Positions 26,667-35,091 of a DNA stretch of 64,000 bases are shown here, one piece after another; the stretch's first letter is position 1; every line of letters begins with the position of its first letter. This stretch comes from Aquipuribacter sp. SD81 (GTDB lineage Bacteria; Actinomycetota; Actinomycetes; Actinomycetales; JBBAYJ01), in assembly GCF_037153975.1 (NCBI RefSeq), contig NZ_JBBAYJ010000011.1:1-64000 (forward strand), written 5' to 3'. The notes beneath the pieces were generated by a model. That model made no database searches, was not told the origin of the DNA, and worked only from the letters and a program-made list of their open reading frames with translations. The position numbers were made by a program, and so were the translations under genes.

Positions 26667-27608
26667 GTGACAGTCGCTCCCGAAGGTCGCCGCATGCTGC
26701 GGGTCGAGGCGCGCAACGCCTCCGTCCCCATCGAGAAGAAGCCGTCGTGGATCAAGACCCGCGTGCGGACCGGGCCCGAGTACACGGCCCTGCAGAAGCT
26801 CGTGAAGGACGAGGGCCTGCACACCGTGTGCCAGGAGGCGGGCTGCCCCAACATCTTCGAGTGCTGGGAGGACCGCGAGGCGACGTTCCTCATCGGCGGC
26901 GGGCAGTGCACGCGGCGCTGCGACTTCTGCCAGATCGACACCGGCCGGCCCGAGCCGCTGGACCGCGACGAGCCGCGGCGCGTGGCCGAGAGCGTGCAGC
27001 GGATGGGCCTGCGCTACGCCACCGTCACCGGCGTCGCCCGTGACGACCAGCCCGACGGCGGCGCCTGGCTGTACGCGGAGACCATCCGGCAGATCCACGC
27101 CCTCAACGCCGACACCGGCGTGGAGATCCTCGTCCCGGACTTCAACGGGGTGCCCGAGCTGCTGCAGCAGGTCTTCGACGCCGCCCCCGAGGTGTTCGCC
27201 CACAACGTCGAGACGGTCCCGCGGATCTTCAAGCAGATCCGCCCGGCCTTCCGGTACGAGCGGTCCCTCGACGTCCTCACCCAGGGCCGCGACGCCGGGC
27301 TGGTGACGAAGTCGAACCTCATCCTCGGCATGGGCGAGACCCGCGAGGAGGTGTCGCAGGCGCTCGTCGACCTCCACGAGGCCGGCACCGACCTCATCAC
27401 CATCACCCAGTACCTGCGCCCGACGCCGCGGCACCACCCCGTCGAGCGCTGGGTGAAGCCGGAGGAGTTCGTCGAGCTCGAGGCCGAGGCGCGCGAGGTC
27501 GGCTTCCTCGGCGTCATGTCCGGGCCGCTCGTGCGGTCCAGCTACCGCGCCGGGCGCCTGTACCGCGAGGCGGTCGCGGCGAAGGCGGAGCGCGCCGAGG
27601 TCGCCTGA
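26667..27608 (+). CDS. lipA: Lipoyl synthase
   Basis: A radical SAM enzyme inserting two sulphurs into octanoyl groups. The 313-residue protein has both iron-sulphur sites: the auxiliary cluster cysteines 55, 60 and 66 ([13 protein letters not shown]) and the SAM cluster cysteines 81, 85 and 88 (CTRRCDFC). The C-terminal RSSYRAG holds the conserved Ser that ligates the auxiliary cluster. It works after LipB on the E2 (sucB) and glycine cleavage H proteins. GTG 26667 is supported by the -10 box. Confidence 0.97.
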   Translation: MTVAPEGRRMLRVEARNASVPIEKKPSWIKTRVRTGPEYTALQKLVKDEGLHTVCQEAGCPNIFECWEDREATFLIGGGQCTRRCDFCQIDTGRPEPLDRDEPRRVAESVQRMGLRYATVTGVARDDQPDGGAWLYAETIRQIHALNADTGVEILVPDFNGVPELLQQVFDAAPEVFAHNVETVPRIFKQIRPAFRYERSLDVLTQGRDAGLVTKSNLILGMGETREEVSQALVDLHEAGTDLITITQYLRPTPRHHPVERWVKPEEFVELEAEAREVGFLGVMSGPLVRSSYRAGRLYREAVAAKAERAEVA

Positions 27609-27688
27609 CCCGACCGTCGGCTCCCGACCCCGGGAACGGCTGACCACCGGGTGCTTGCGCGGACCCCGACCCCGGTGTTTACATGTGC

Positions 27689-27696
27689 GAACGTTC
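27689..27696. promoter_or_regulatory. Palindrome GAACGTTC upstream of the secreted vWA gene
   Basis: An 8-bp palindrome in an unusually AT-rich patch (27677-27710, from TGTTTACATG to CGCAAACG) upstream of the vWA start at 27722. It lies between the lipA end and the vWA gene and is a candidate promoter/operator region. Confidence 0.35.
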
Positions 27697-27721
27697 ACGT
27701 CCGCAAACGCCAGGGGGACCC

Positions 27722-29698
27722 ATGCACCGCTCCGTGCTCGCACCTGCCGCGCTCGCTGCGCTGTCGCTGCTCGTCGGGTCCGTCCCGGCCGCCTCGGCGG
27801 TCGGCGCCCCGAGCTCGTCGGAGGCGCCGGAGGTCGTCGTCGTGCTCGACAGCTCCGGCTCGATGGCCGAGGCCGACGCCGGCGGCGGCCAGACCCGGAT
27901 GGACGCCGCGAAGCAGGCCGTCACCGAGCTCGCGCGGAGCACGCCGGAGGGCACCCGGCTCGGGCTGCGCACCTACGGCGACGGCGTCGACTCCGAGGCG
28001 CCCGGCTCCTGCGAGGACACGACGCTCCGCGTACCGGTGGGCCCGGTGGACGCCGACGCCGTCGCCGCCGAGGTCGCCGACCTCGCCCCGCGCGGTGACA
28101 CGCCGATCGGCACGGCCCTGCTCGCCGCGGCGGAGGACTTCACCGGGGACGCCGCGCAGACCGTCGTGCTCGTCTCCGACGGCGAGCCCACGTGCGACCC
28201 CGACCCCTGCCCCGTCGCCGCGGACCTCGCCGCGCGTGGCATCGACCTGCGCATCGACGTCGTCGGGTTCCGCGTCGACGCCGAGGCGCGGGAGGTCCTG
28301 CAGTGCGTCGCCGACGCCGGGGGCGGCACCTACGTCGACGCCGCCGATGCCGCCGAGCTGAGCGCCGCGCTCGACACCAGCGCCCTGCGAGGGTTCCGGG
28401 TCTACCGCCCGGAGGGCACGCCGGTCGAGGGAGCGCTGGAGGCGACCGGGGCCCCGCTCGTCGAGGAGGGCCAGTACCTCGACGAGATCCGGTCCGACGA
28501 GCCCCGGTACTACACGGTGGAGGTCCCGCGCGGCTGGACGGTACGAGCCGGGGCGACCATCACCCGGGGTGACGACCCGCAGCGGCGCGGGGTGCGAGGC
28601 ATGCTCGTCACCTCCGTCCTCGCACCCGGGGAGGAGCCGCAGTGCGCCTCCAGCATCGACTTCCCCGACAACGCCCGGGGCTCGGCGCCCCTGAGCGGGG
28701 GTGTCCTGTCCGGCCCCGACGCGCTGCGCGTCCAGGCGCCTGAGACGTGCCTCGCCGGCGGTCCCCTCCTGGTGCGGGTCGAGTGGACGGGTACCGACCA
28801 GCCTGTCGCGCTGCCGATGGAGCTCGTCATCAGCCTCGAACCCCCCGTGCGCGGTAGCGAGGGCCTCGGCGAGGCGGGCGACCGGACGACCGTGTTCCCC
28901 GAGCCACCGGCGGTGCCGGACCCGGTCGCGGTGGACGGCGGTCCGAGCTTCAACGACGCGACCGAGCTCCGGCCCGGGGCGTGGTCGGACTCGATGCGCC
29001 GGGGGGAGACCGTGTACTACCGGGTGCGGGTCGGCTGGGGGCAGCAGCTCGCGCTGCGCGTCGACTTCCCGAGGCAACCGCCGGACTCCGCGCTGCGGGA
29101 CTCGCTCCGCGCGGGCACCTACGCCAACGTCCTCGTCTTCGACGAGAACCGCCTGCCGGCGTTCCCCGAGGGAACCAGGAGCAAGCGGTACACGGAGTTC
29201 CGCGACGGCGAGGCCCAGGACATGTACATCACGACGCACGCCGTGACGTGGGCCAACCGTCGCGAGCTCGACCTCTACGCCGTGCGCAACGTCAGCCGGG
29301 CCGGTGACTACCTCGTCATGCTGTCCCTCGACGGCGACTCGTCGTCCGTCGAGGACGAGGGGCTGGCGATCCCGTTCACGCTCGGCGTCGACCTCCTGGG
29401 GGAGGCCGAGCAGGGCCCGCAGTACGTGACCGACGGAGCCGCCGTGCCCGCCTCGGACCCGGCCGCCCCCTCGCCGGCGGCGTCCGAGGAGGCCGCGACC
29501 GCACCGTCGACCGGGGCGAGCCCGGAGGCCGTCGCCACCGCCGACGACGTGGCGCCGGCGTCCGGCCGTGCGCTCCCCGCGGTCGTCGTGGTGCTCGTCG
29601 GGCTCGCCGTCCTCCTCGTCGCCGTGCTGGCAGCGCTGGTGCTGTGGGGCCTGCGCAGGCGCGCGGGCCCGGACGGGCCCGCCGACCCAGGGCCCTGA
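27722..29698 (+). CDS. Secreted, membrane-anchored vWA domain protein
   Basis: A 658-residue exported protein. A signal peptide (MHRSVLAPAALAALSLL, cleavage near ASA-VG) is followed by a vWA domain with an intact metal site, VVLDSSGSM (Asp43, Ser45, Ser47), RGDTPIGTAL and VSDGEPTC. A long region of beta-rich, non-catalytic sequence follows (about residues 225-590). The C-terminus has an Ala/Pro/Ser-rich stalk and a membrane helix (AVVVVLVGLAVLLVAVLAAL) with an Arg-rich stop. The domain probably faces outward and binds a protein partner. It converges on the HTH-kinase pair, whose stop is 5 bases away. Confidence 0.88.
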   Translation: MHRSVLAPAALAALSLLVGSVPAASAVGAPSSSEAPEVVVVLDSSGSMAEADAGGGQTRMDAAKQAVTELARSTPEGTRLGLRTYGDGVDSEAPGSCEDTTLRVPVGPVDADAVAAEVADLAPRGDTPIGTALLAAAEDFTGDAAQTVVLVSDGEPTCDPDPCPVAADLAARGIDLRIDVVGFRVDAEAREVLQCVADAGGGTYVDAADAAELSAALDTSALRGFRVYRPEGTPVEGALEATGAPLVEEGQYLDEIRSDEPRYYTVEVPRGWTVRAGATITRGDDPQRRGVRGMLVTSVLAPGEEPQCASSIDFPDNARGSAPLSGGVLSGPDALRVQAPETCLAGGPLLVRVEWTGTDQPVALPMELVISLEPPVRGSEGLGEAGDRTTVFPEPPAVPDPVAVDGGPSFNDATELRPGAWSDSMRRGETVYYRVRVGWGQQLALRVDFPRQPPDSALRDSLRAGTYANVLVFDENRLPAFPEGTRSKRYTEFRDGEAQDMYITTHAVTWANRRELDLYAVRNVSRAGDYLVMLSLDGDSSSVEDEGLAIPFTLGVDLLGEAEQGPQYVTDGAAVPASDPAAPSPAASEEAATAPSTGASPEAVATADDVAPASGRALPAVVVVLVGLAVLLVAVLAALVLWGLRRRAGPDGPADPGP

Positions 29699-29702
29699 GG
29701 GG

Positions 29703-30743
29703 TCAGCCCGCGAGGAGCACGCCGAGGGCGCTGAGCACGAGCAGCAGGAGACCGGCCGTCGCGCCGAGCACCGGCCGGTACCAGCGGGGAAGCCCGCGCC
29801 CGCTGTGCCCTGGGGCGCTCGACGGACCCGCCGTCGTCCGCGCGGGCGAGCGACCGGCCGTGGGCCCGTCCGCCTCCCAGCCGTCCGGCAGCGGCGGCAG
29901 GTGACGGAGGACGGCGACGGTCCCGTCCCCACCGGGCCGGACCCCGCCGTCCGTGGCCACGGCGGGGAGGGCCGAGCGTGCCGTGGCCGCGTCCGGCGGC
30001 CGGCGCTGCGGCGCCTCCTCGAGCAGGCCGCGGACGAGCTGCAGCAGCGGCCACGGCGCGGCGGCACCGTCGAGCGCGGCACGCAGGGAGGCGGCGGACG
30101 CGTCCGGCGGCGGGCGCTGCCCCGTCAGGAGCTCCACCGCCACCGCGCCGACGGTGTACAGGTCGGCCGCGGGCGCGGGGTCGGCCCCGGCGAGCACCTC
30201 CGGCGCGACGTAGCCGCGGGTGCCGACGACCTCGGCGGCCGTCGTGAGCCGGGGCAGGTCGGAGCGGACGGCGACGCCGAAGTCGGACAGGAGCAGGTGC
30301 GGCGGCCCGTCGCCGGTCGCCCGCAGCAGCAGGTTGCCGGGCGTGACGTCGCGGTGGACGACCCCGGCCGCGTGCACCGCCTGGAGCGCCTGGAGCAGCT
30401 GGTCGAGCAGGGTGACGACCAGGGGCGCGGGCAGGGCGCCGTAGTCGCCGACGAGGTCGGCGACCGACCCGCCGTCGACGAGGTCCATCGTGAAGAGCAC
30501 CTGGTCGTCGTCCGCCGCCCAGCCGGTCGGCGTCAGCACGTGAGGGTGCCGAACGCGGGTGCCCTGCTCCGCGACGAAGCGGAGCAGCGCGTCGGCCCGC
30601 TGCAGCCGCAGCACCTTGGCCGCTGCGTAGCGGTGCTCGCGCTCGTCCCACACCCGCCACACCGCGCCCATGCCGCCGGAGCCGAGCAGGTCGACGACCC
30701 GGAACCGGCCGGCGAGCAGCCGCGGGCCGTTCGTGGCCGTCAC
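29703..30743 (-). CDS. Ser/Thr protein kinase with a C-terminal membrane anchor
   Basis: A 346-residue kinase of the PknB-like family. All core motifs are intact: LLGSGGMGAVW, Lys43, VVHRDVTPGNLLL (Asp132, Asn137), LLSDFGVAV (Asp154) and GTRGYVAPEV. After the kinase domain (to about residue 275) comes a Pro/Gly linker and a terminal helix (GATAGLLLLVLSALGVLLAG), so there is no extracellular sensor. GTG 30743 overlaps the stop of the HTH gene (GTGA), so the two proteins are made together. Possible substrates include that HTH protein. Confidence 0.93.
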   Translation of the reverse strand: MTATNGPRLLAGRFRVVDLLGSGGMGAVWRVWDEREHRYAAAKVLRLQRADALLRFVAEQGTRVRHPHVLTPTGWAADDDQVLFTMDLVDGGSVADLVGDYGALPAPLVVTLLDQLLQALQAVHAAGVVHRDVTPGNLLLRATGDGPPHLLLSDFGVAVRSDLPRLTTAAEVVGTRGYVAPEVLAGADPAPAADLYTVGAVAVELLTGQRPPPDASAASLRAALDGAAAPWPLLQLVRGLLEEAPQRRPPDAATARSALPAVATDGGVRPGGDGTVAVLRHLPPLPDGWEADGPTAGRSPARTTAGPSSAPGHSGRGLPRWYRPVLGATAGLLLLVLSALGVLLAG

Positions 30744-31192
30744 GCGCGCGCGGCGGCGCGCAGGAGGTCGGCGAGGTCCGGCGCGTCCGGCTGGGCCGCG
30801 TCGGCCAGCCGCTGCAGCACCGGGCCGGGCGCGAGCTGCGCGAGCCGGCGGGCCAGCGGCGCGTCGTCCGTGCCGGCCTGCGTGAAGGCCGTCGTCTCGG
30901 AGCGGACGGTCTCCGCCTGCTGCAGCGCCGCGGCCGCGTCGAGGTCACCCGCCGCCACCCGCTCCCCCAGCACCATGAGCTGCTGCAGCCGGTTCGCGGC
31001 AGCGGGGTTCGCGATCTTCGCCCGTTGCGCGTTGCGCAGCTGCGACACCATGGCGGGCGACAGGCCCAGCAGCCGCGCGAGCGCCGCCTGCGAGACCTCC
31101 AGCCGCGTGCACAGCCCCTCGAACACCTCAGCCAGTGGTGCGCCGTACCAGTCGCGCTGCTGCTGCAGCACGCGCTCCCGCCCGGCGTCCAC
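30740..31192 (-). CDS. Helix-turn-helix protein coupled to a Ser/Thr kinase
   Basis: A 150-residue protein with a lambda-repressor/XRE-like HTH at about residues 30-58 (RLEVSQAALARLLGLSPAMVSQLRNAQ). The C-terminal half is Ala/Leu/Asp-rich helices without a known domain. GTG 31192 is chosen because TACGAT lies 6 bases upstream. Its stop overlaps the kinase start. The pair is divergent from DUF4191, and both promoters fit within 40 bases, so it might control its own gene or that neighbour. Confidence 0.85.
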   Translation of the reverse strand: MDAGRERVLQQQRDWYGAPLAEVFEGLCTRLEVSQAALARLLGLSPAMVSQLRNAQRAKIANPAAANRLQQLMVLGERVAAGDLDAAAALQQAETVRSETTAFTQAGTDDAPLARRLAQLAPGPVLQRLADAAQPDAPDLADLLRAAARA

Positions 31193-31198
31193 GCCGTC

Positions 31199-31204
31199 AT
31201 CGTA
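31199..31204 (-). promoter_or_regulatory. -10 box TACGAT for the HTH-kinase operon
   Basis: TACGAT on the minus strand, 6 bases, then GTG 31192: leaderless-type promoter. Confidence 0.65.
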
Positions 31205-31219
31205 GGCGGGTCGCGCCCG

Positions 31220-31225
31220 TATCCT
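31220..31225 (+). promoter_or_regulatory. -10 box TATCCT for the DUF4191 gene
   Basis: TATCCT, 7 bases, then ATG 31233: leaderless-type promoter. Confidence 0.65.
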
Positions 31226-31232
31226 GGCGGGC

Positions 31233-31952
31233 ATGGCCCGCACGGACAGCACCGCCGCCGACCCCGCCAAGCAGGGCCGGCTCAAGCAGTTCCTCGCCGT
31301 CTACCGCCTGACGGTCCAGTACGACAAGGCGGCACCGCTGTGGGTCTTCGGCTCGGTCGCGCTCGTGCTGCTCGTCGGCATCGGCATCACGCTGCTCGTG
31401 TGGAACGGCAGCGTCCTCACGCTCGTGCTCGGCATCGTCACGTCGCTGCTGACCGCCCTCGTCGTCGGGCTCTTCGTGCTGACCCGCCGGGCCGACAAGG
31501 CGCTGTTCGCGCAGGTGGAGGGCCGGCAGGGCGGCACCGCGATCGTCATGCAGCAGCTGCGCCGCGGCTGGACCACCTCGCAGGAGCCCGTCGCCGCCGA
31601 TCCGCGCACCGGTGACCTCGTGTTCCGGGCCGTCGGCCGCCCGGGCATCGTGCTGCTCGTCGAGGGCCCGCTGCCGCGCACGCTGCGCCTGGCCGAGGCC
31701 GAGCGCAAGCGCCACGCGCGCGTCGCCTCCGGCGTGCCCGTCCACGTCCTGCACGTCGGCACCGGCGAGGACCAGACGCCGCTGCGCAAGGTGTCGCGGC
31801 GGCTCCTGCGCCTGCCGCGCACCCTGACCGGCGCGGAGGTCAGCGCCGTCGTCAAGCGCATGCAGGCCCTCGGCGGACTCAAGGCGCCGGTGCCCAAGGG
31901 CATCGACCCCTACCGTGCGCGCGCCGACCGCCGGGCGATGCGCGGCCGCTGA
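31233..31952 (+). CDS. DUF4191 family membrane protein
   Basis: A 239-residue actinobacterial protein of unknown function. The N-terminal part (RLKQFLAVYRLTVQYDK) leads into two adjacent membrane segments, about residues 37-57 and 61-83. The remaining 155 residues are cytosolic, with AQVEGRQGGTAIVMQQLRRGW and a basic C-terminus. The family is typically found between lipA and glnA in actinobacteria, as here. The start is set by a -10 box. Confidence 0.93.
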   Translation: MARTDSTAADPAKQGRLKQFLAVYRLTVQYDKAAPLWVFGSVALVLLVGIGITLLVWNGSVLTLVLGIVTSLLTALVVGLFVLTRRADKALFAQVEGRQGGTAIVMQQLRRGWTTSQEPVAADPRTGDLVFRAVGRPGIVLLVEGPLPRTLRLAEAERKRHARVASGVPVHVLHVGTGEDQTPLRKVSRRLLRLPRTLTGAEVSAVVKRMQALGGLKAPVPKGIDPYRARADRRAMRGR

Positions 31953-31976
31953 GCCCGCGCTCCTCCTACCGCGCCC

Positions 31977-32118
31977 CGGTCGGGGGACGTCCCGCACGCC
32001 GTCGGCGACACGACCGTGCGCGTGGTCCCACGACGCGGCGGGGTCTGCCGGCCGGGGGACGTCGGGCACGCGTCTTGGCCGGGCCCCGGTGCGCGCCGTC
32101 CCACGACGCGGGGCGGGG
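31977..32118. repeat. Two imperfect 70-bp direct repeats
   Basis: Copy one (31977-32043) and copy two (32049-32118) share the blocks CGGGGGACGTC, GCACGC, GTGCGCG and GTCCCACGACGCGG in the same order with a period near 72 bases. They fill the convergent gap between DUF4191 and the RDD gene. No reading frame or structure of known type was recognised. Confidence 0.7.
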
Positions 32119-32126
32119 ACCCGTCC

Positions 32127-32528
32127 TCAGCGGCGGAGGACGACCGTCCCGGCGGCGCGGTCGTGGAGGCCGCGTGAGTCGGCGTCGAGGACCACGGCCG
32201 GGATGACGAGGACGAGCAGCGCGGTCCGGATGAGCGCGGCGACCGGCCCCGCCGGTCCGGCGCCGACGCGGGCGACGGTGAGCCCGGCCACGGCGTGACC
32301 GATCGAGAAGCCGATCGTGCCGACGAGCACCACCTGCACGACCGCGAACACGAGCAGCGGCCCGAAGGAGCCGAGCCCGTCGAGGAACGTCGTGGCGACG
32401 AGGACCGCGAGCAGCCAGTCGACGAGCAGGCCGACGGCGCGGCGGCCGATCGAGGCGACGGAGCCCGGACCGCTCGGCGGGAGTCCCAGGCGCTGTCCCG
32501 ACCAGCCCTCCGGGGCGCCCTCCGTCAC
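32127..32528 (-). CDS. RDD family membrane protein
   Basis: A 133-residue protein with an RDD domain. It has GRRAVGLLVDWLLAVLVATTF, whose Arg and Asp give the domain its name, then FSIGHAVAGLTVARV and a final RGLHDRAAGTVVLR motif. Three membrane segments are visible. The function of such proteins is mostly unknown; some are ion antiporters. GTG 32528 is set by a TAGGCT box 6 bases upstream. Confidence 0.93.
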   Translation of the reverse strand: MTEGAPEGWSGQRLGLPPSGPGSVASIGRRAVGLLVDWLLAVLVATTFLDGLGSFGPLLVFAVVQVVLVGTIGFSIGHAVAGLTVARVGAGPAGPVAALIRTALLVLVIPAVVLDADSRGLHDRAAGTVVLRR

Positions 32529-32534
32529 GTCCCC

Positions 32535-32540
32535 AGCCTA
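32535..32540 (-). promoter_or_regulatory. -10 box TAGGCT for the RDD gene
   Basis: TAGGCT on the minus strand, 6 bases, then GTG 32528: leaderless-type promoter. Confidence 0.65.
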
Positions 32541-32597
32541 CGAGCGCCGACCGGTCGGTCGTGGATCGCCCGGCTGTCGGGCACCCGGCCCCGCCGC

Positions 32598-32603
32598 TAG
32601 CGT
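32598..32603 (+). promoter_or_regulatory. -10 box TAGCGT for the beta-glucosidase gene
   Basis: TAGCGT about 26 bases before ATG 32630, leaving room for a short leader that includes the AGGAGG ribosome site. Confidence 0.5.
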
Positions 32604-32629
32604 CGCCGCAGCCGACGAGGAGGTCCACG

Positions 32630-34900
32630 ATGGTCAGCAGCGAGCGGGCCGACGACGAGGCGGTGCGGGCCCGGGCGCTCGACCTGCTCGCGCGGCTGAG
32701 CCCGGCCGAGAAGGCAGGCCAGCTCACGCAGTACTTCTACTTCGGCGGCCTGTCCGACGCCGACGCCGGTGACGGCCCGCCACCGTCGCAGCAGGCCGCC
32801 GCGGTGGAGGCGGCGCTCGCGCGCGGGGAGGTCGGCTCGCTGCTGTTCGTCACCGACCCGGCCGAGACCAACCGGCTGCAGCGCCTCGCGGTGCAGGGCA
32901 ACCGGCACGGCATCCCCGTGCTCTTCGGCTACGACGTCATCCACGGGCTGCGGACCGTCTTCCCCGTGCCCGTGGCGATGGCCGCGAGCTGGGACCCGGC
33001 CGCGGTCGAGGCCGGGCAGGCCGTCGCGGCGCGGGAGGCGCGTGCCGTCGGCATCCAGTGGACCTTCGCGCCGATGGTCGACATCGCCCGCGACCCGCGC
33101 TGGGGGCGCATCGTCGAGGGGGCCGGTGAGGACCCGCACCTCGGCGCCGCGATGGCGGCGGCGCAGGTGCGCGGCTTCCAGGGCGACGGCACCGACCTCG
33201 GCGCCGACAGCGGACGGGTCCTCGCGACGGCGAAGCACTTCGCCGCCTACGGCGCCGCTCTCGGCGGGCGCGACTACGAGGAGGCCGACGTCTCCGACGC
33301 CGCGCTGTGGAACGTCTACCTGCCGCCGTTCGAGGCCGCGGTCGCCGCGGGCGCGGGCAGCGTCATGACGGCGTACATGCCGCTGAACGGCATCCCCGCG
33401 ACCGCCAACCGCTGGCTGCTGCGCGACGTGCTGCGCGGGGCCTGGGACTTCGACGGGTTCGTCGTGAGCGACGCGAACGCGGTGAAGAACCTGCAGACGC
33501 ACGGCGTCGCGCTCGACCCCGCCGAGGCCGCCGCTCTCGCGCTCGGCGCGGGGTGCGACATGGAGATGGCGATGGCGGACGCCGCCTACGGCACGCTCGA
33601 GGAGTCGGTCGCGGCCGGCCGGGTCGACCTCGCCGACCTCGACGCCGCCGTCCTGCGCGTGCTCGAGGCGAAGGTCCGGCTCGGGCTGCTCGACAACCCC
33701 TACGTCGACGAGACGCGGGCCGCGGAGGTGCTCGCCGACCCCGCCCACCGCGCGGCCGCCCGCACCGCCGCGCAACGGTCCTTCGTGCTGCTGCGCAACG
33801 AGGGCGACCTGCTGCCGCTGCGCGCCGAGGACCTGCGGCGCGTGGCGGTGCTCGGGCCGCTCGCCGACTCCGCCCGCGACACCCTCGGCCCCTGGTGCTT
33901 CGACCACGACCTCGCCGAGACCGTCACGGTGCACGCCGGGCTCCGCGAGGCGCTGCGGGAGGCCGGCGTCGCGGTCGAGCACGCGCCCGGCGTCCGCCCG
34001 TACCTGCGGCCGACCCCCTCGATCTTCGACGCGCACGGCGGCAACCAGCCGACCGTCCCCGAGGACTTCGACGACGACGCCGAGCTCGAGCGGGCCGTCG
34101 ACCTGGCCCGCGACGCCGGCGTCGCCGTCGTGGTCGTCGGCGAGTGGCAGAACCTCGTCGGCGAGCAGGCGTCCCGGTCGTCCCTCGACCTGCCCGGCCG
34201 CCAGCTCGAGCTGCTGCAGGCCGTCGTCGCGACCGGCACCCCGGTCGTGCTGCTCGTCATGAGCGGCCGGCCGGTCGACCTCCGCTGGGCGGTCGAGCAC
34301 GTGCCGGCCATCGTGCAGGTCTGGTACCCCGGCAGCCAGGGCGGGGCCGCGGTCGCCGACCTGCTGCTGGGTGCGGTGCCACCCGGCGGCAGGTTGCCGT
34401 TCTCCTGGCCCCGGACGGTCGGGCACGCGCCCGTCATCGCCGGCCACCAGCCGTCCTTCGAGCCCGAGAACCAGGACGCGCGCTACTGGGACTCCCCCAG
34501 CACCCCGCTGTTCCCCTTCGGGCACGGCCTCGGCTACGCACCGGTGGAGTACGGCAGCCTCGCCGTCGGGCCCGCCGAGACGGCCGTGGGCGGGACCGTC
34601 ACGGTGCAGGCGGTCGTGCGCAGCACCGGCTCGCGCACGACCGACGAGGTCGTGCAGGTGTACCTGCGTCAGCGGCACGGCTCGGCCTCGCTGCCGGTGC
34701 GCCGGCTCGTCGCCTTCGAGCGGGTGACGCTCGCCCCGGGCGAGGAGCGCAGGCTCGACTTCGAGGTCGGCCCCCGGCACCGGCGGCACTGGAACGCGGC
34801 CGTGCGGGACTGGGTGGAGGACGCGACGTCGTTCGACGTGCTGGTCGGCGGCAGCTCCGTGACGGCGCTCGAGGGGACGTTCCGGACGACCGCGACCTGA
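32630..34900 (+). CDS. Family 3 glycoside hydrolase, BglX-like beta-glucosidase
   Basis: Hydrolyses beta-glucosides by a retaining mechanism. The 756-residue protein has the GH3 barrel (about residues 20-340) with [39 protein letters not shown] and the nucleophile Asp281 in [16 protein letters not shown]3 C-terminal sandwich domain ([12 protein letters not shown]) and a fibronectin-III-like domain ([14 protein letters not shown]) follow. No signal peptide is seen, so it is probably cytosolic and acts on imported disaccharides. ATG 32630 follows AGGAGG. No sugar transporter is adjacent. Confidence 0.94.
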   Translation: MVSSERADDEAVRARALDLLARLSPAEKAGQLTQYFYFGGLSDADAGDGPPPSQQAAAVEAALARGEVGSLLFVTDPAETNRLQRLAVQGNRHGIPVLFGYDVIHGLRTVFPVPVAMAASWDPAAVEAGQAVAAREARAVGIQWTFAPMVDIARDPRWGRIVEGAGEDPHLGAAMAAAQVRGFQGDGTDLGADSGRVLATAKHFAAYGAALGGRDYEEADVSDAALWNVYLPPFEAAVAAGAGSVMTAYMPLNGIPATANRWLLRDVLRGAWDFDGFVVSDANAVKNLQTHGVALDPAEAAALALGAGCDMEMAMADAAYGTLEESVAAGRVDLADLDAAVLRVLEAKVRLGLLDNPYVDETRAAEVLADPAHRAAARTAAQRSFVLLRNEGDLLPLRAEDLRRVAVLGPLADSARDTLGPWCFDHDLAETVTVHAGLREALREAGVAVEHAPGVRPYLRPTPSIFDAHGGNQPTVPEDFDDDAELERAVDLARDAGVAVVVVGEWQNLVGEQASRSSLDLPGRQLELLQAVVATGTPVVLLVMSGRPVDLRWAVEHVPAIVQVWYPGSQGGAAVADLLLGAVPPGGRLPFSWPRTVGHAPVIAGHQPSFEPENQDARYWDSPSTPLFPFGHGLGYAPVEYGSLAVGPAETAVGGTVTVQAVVRSTGSRTTDEVVQVYLRQRHGSASLPVRRLVAFERVTLAPGEERRLDFEVGPRHRRHWNAAVRDWVEDATSFDVLVGGSSVTALEGTFRTTAT

Positions 34901-34921
34901 GCGCCCACGCCGCGTCGTCGC

Positions 34922-34990
34922 GTCACGCACTCGTCACGAGAGGCCCCCGCTCGTCACGTGCCCGAAACACATGGGACACGGGTGCGTCAC
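34922..34990. promoter_or_regulatory. GlnR-type operator upstream of glnA
   Basis: Four half-sites GTCAC, GAAAC, GACAC and GTCAC start at 34953, 34964, 34975 and 34986, exactly 11 bases apart with 6-base spacers. This matches the actinobacterial GlnR box pattern (GTnAC-n6-GAAAC repeats). A further pair of GTCAC, also 11 bases apart, lies at 34922 and 34933. The array sits just upstream of a -10 candidate and supports nitrogen control of glnA. Confidence 0.8.
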
Positions 34991-35000
34991 GCCGCCTGTC

Positions 35001-35006
35001 TAGCGT
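35001..35006 (+). promoter_or_regulatory. -10 box TAGCGT for glnA
   Basis: TAGCGT directly after the last GlnR half-site; it implies a leader of about 80 bases before ATG 35092. TAGCCT near 35028 is an alternative. Confidence 0.5.
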
Positions 35007-35091
35007 GCCGGACGACGCGGTGGTCCGTAGCCTGCCACGCGGCCGGCGACCGTCCGCCACCTGCCCGAGCCCCTCAGCGACAGGAGACCTG

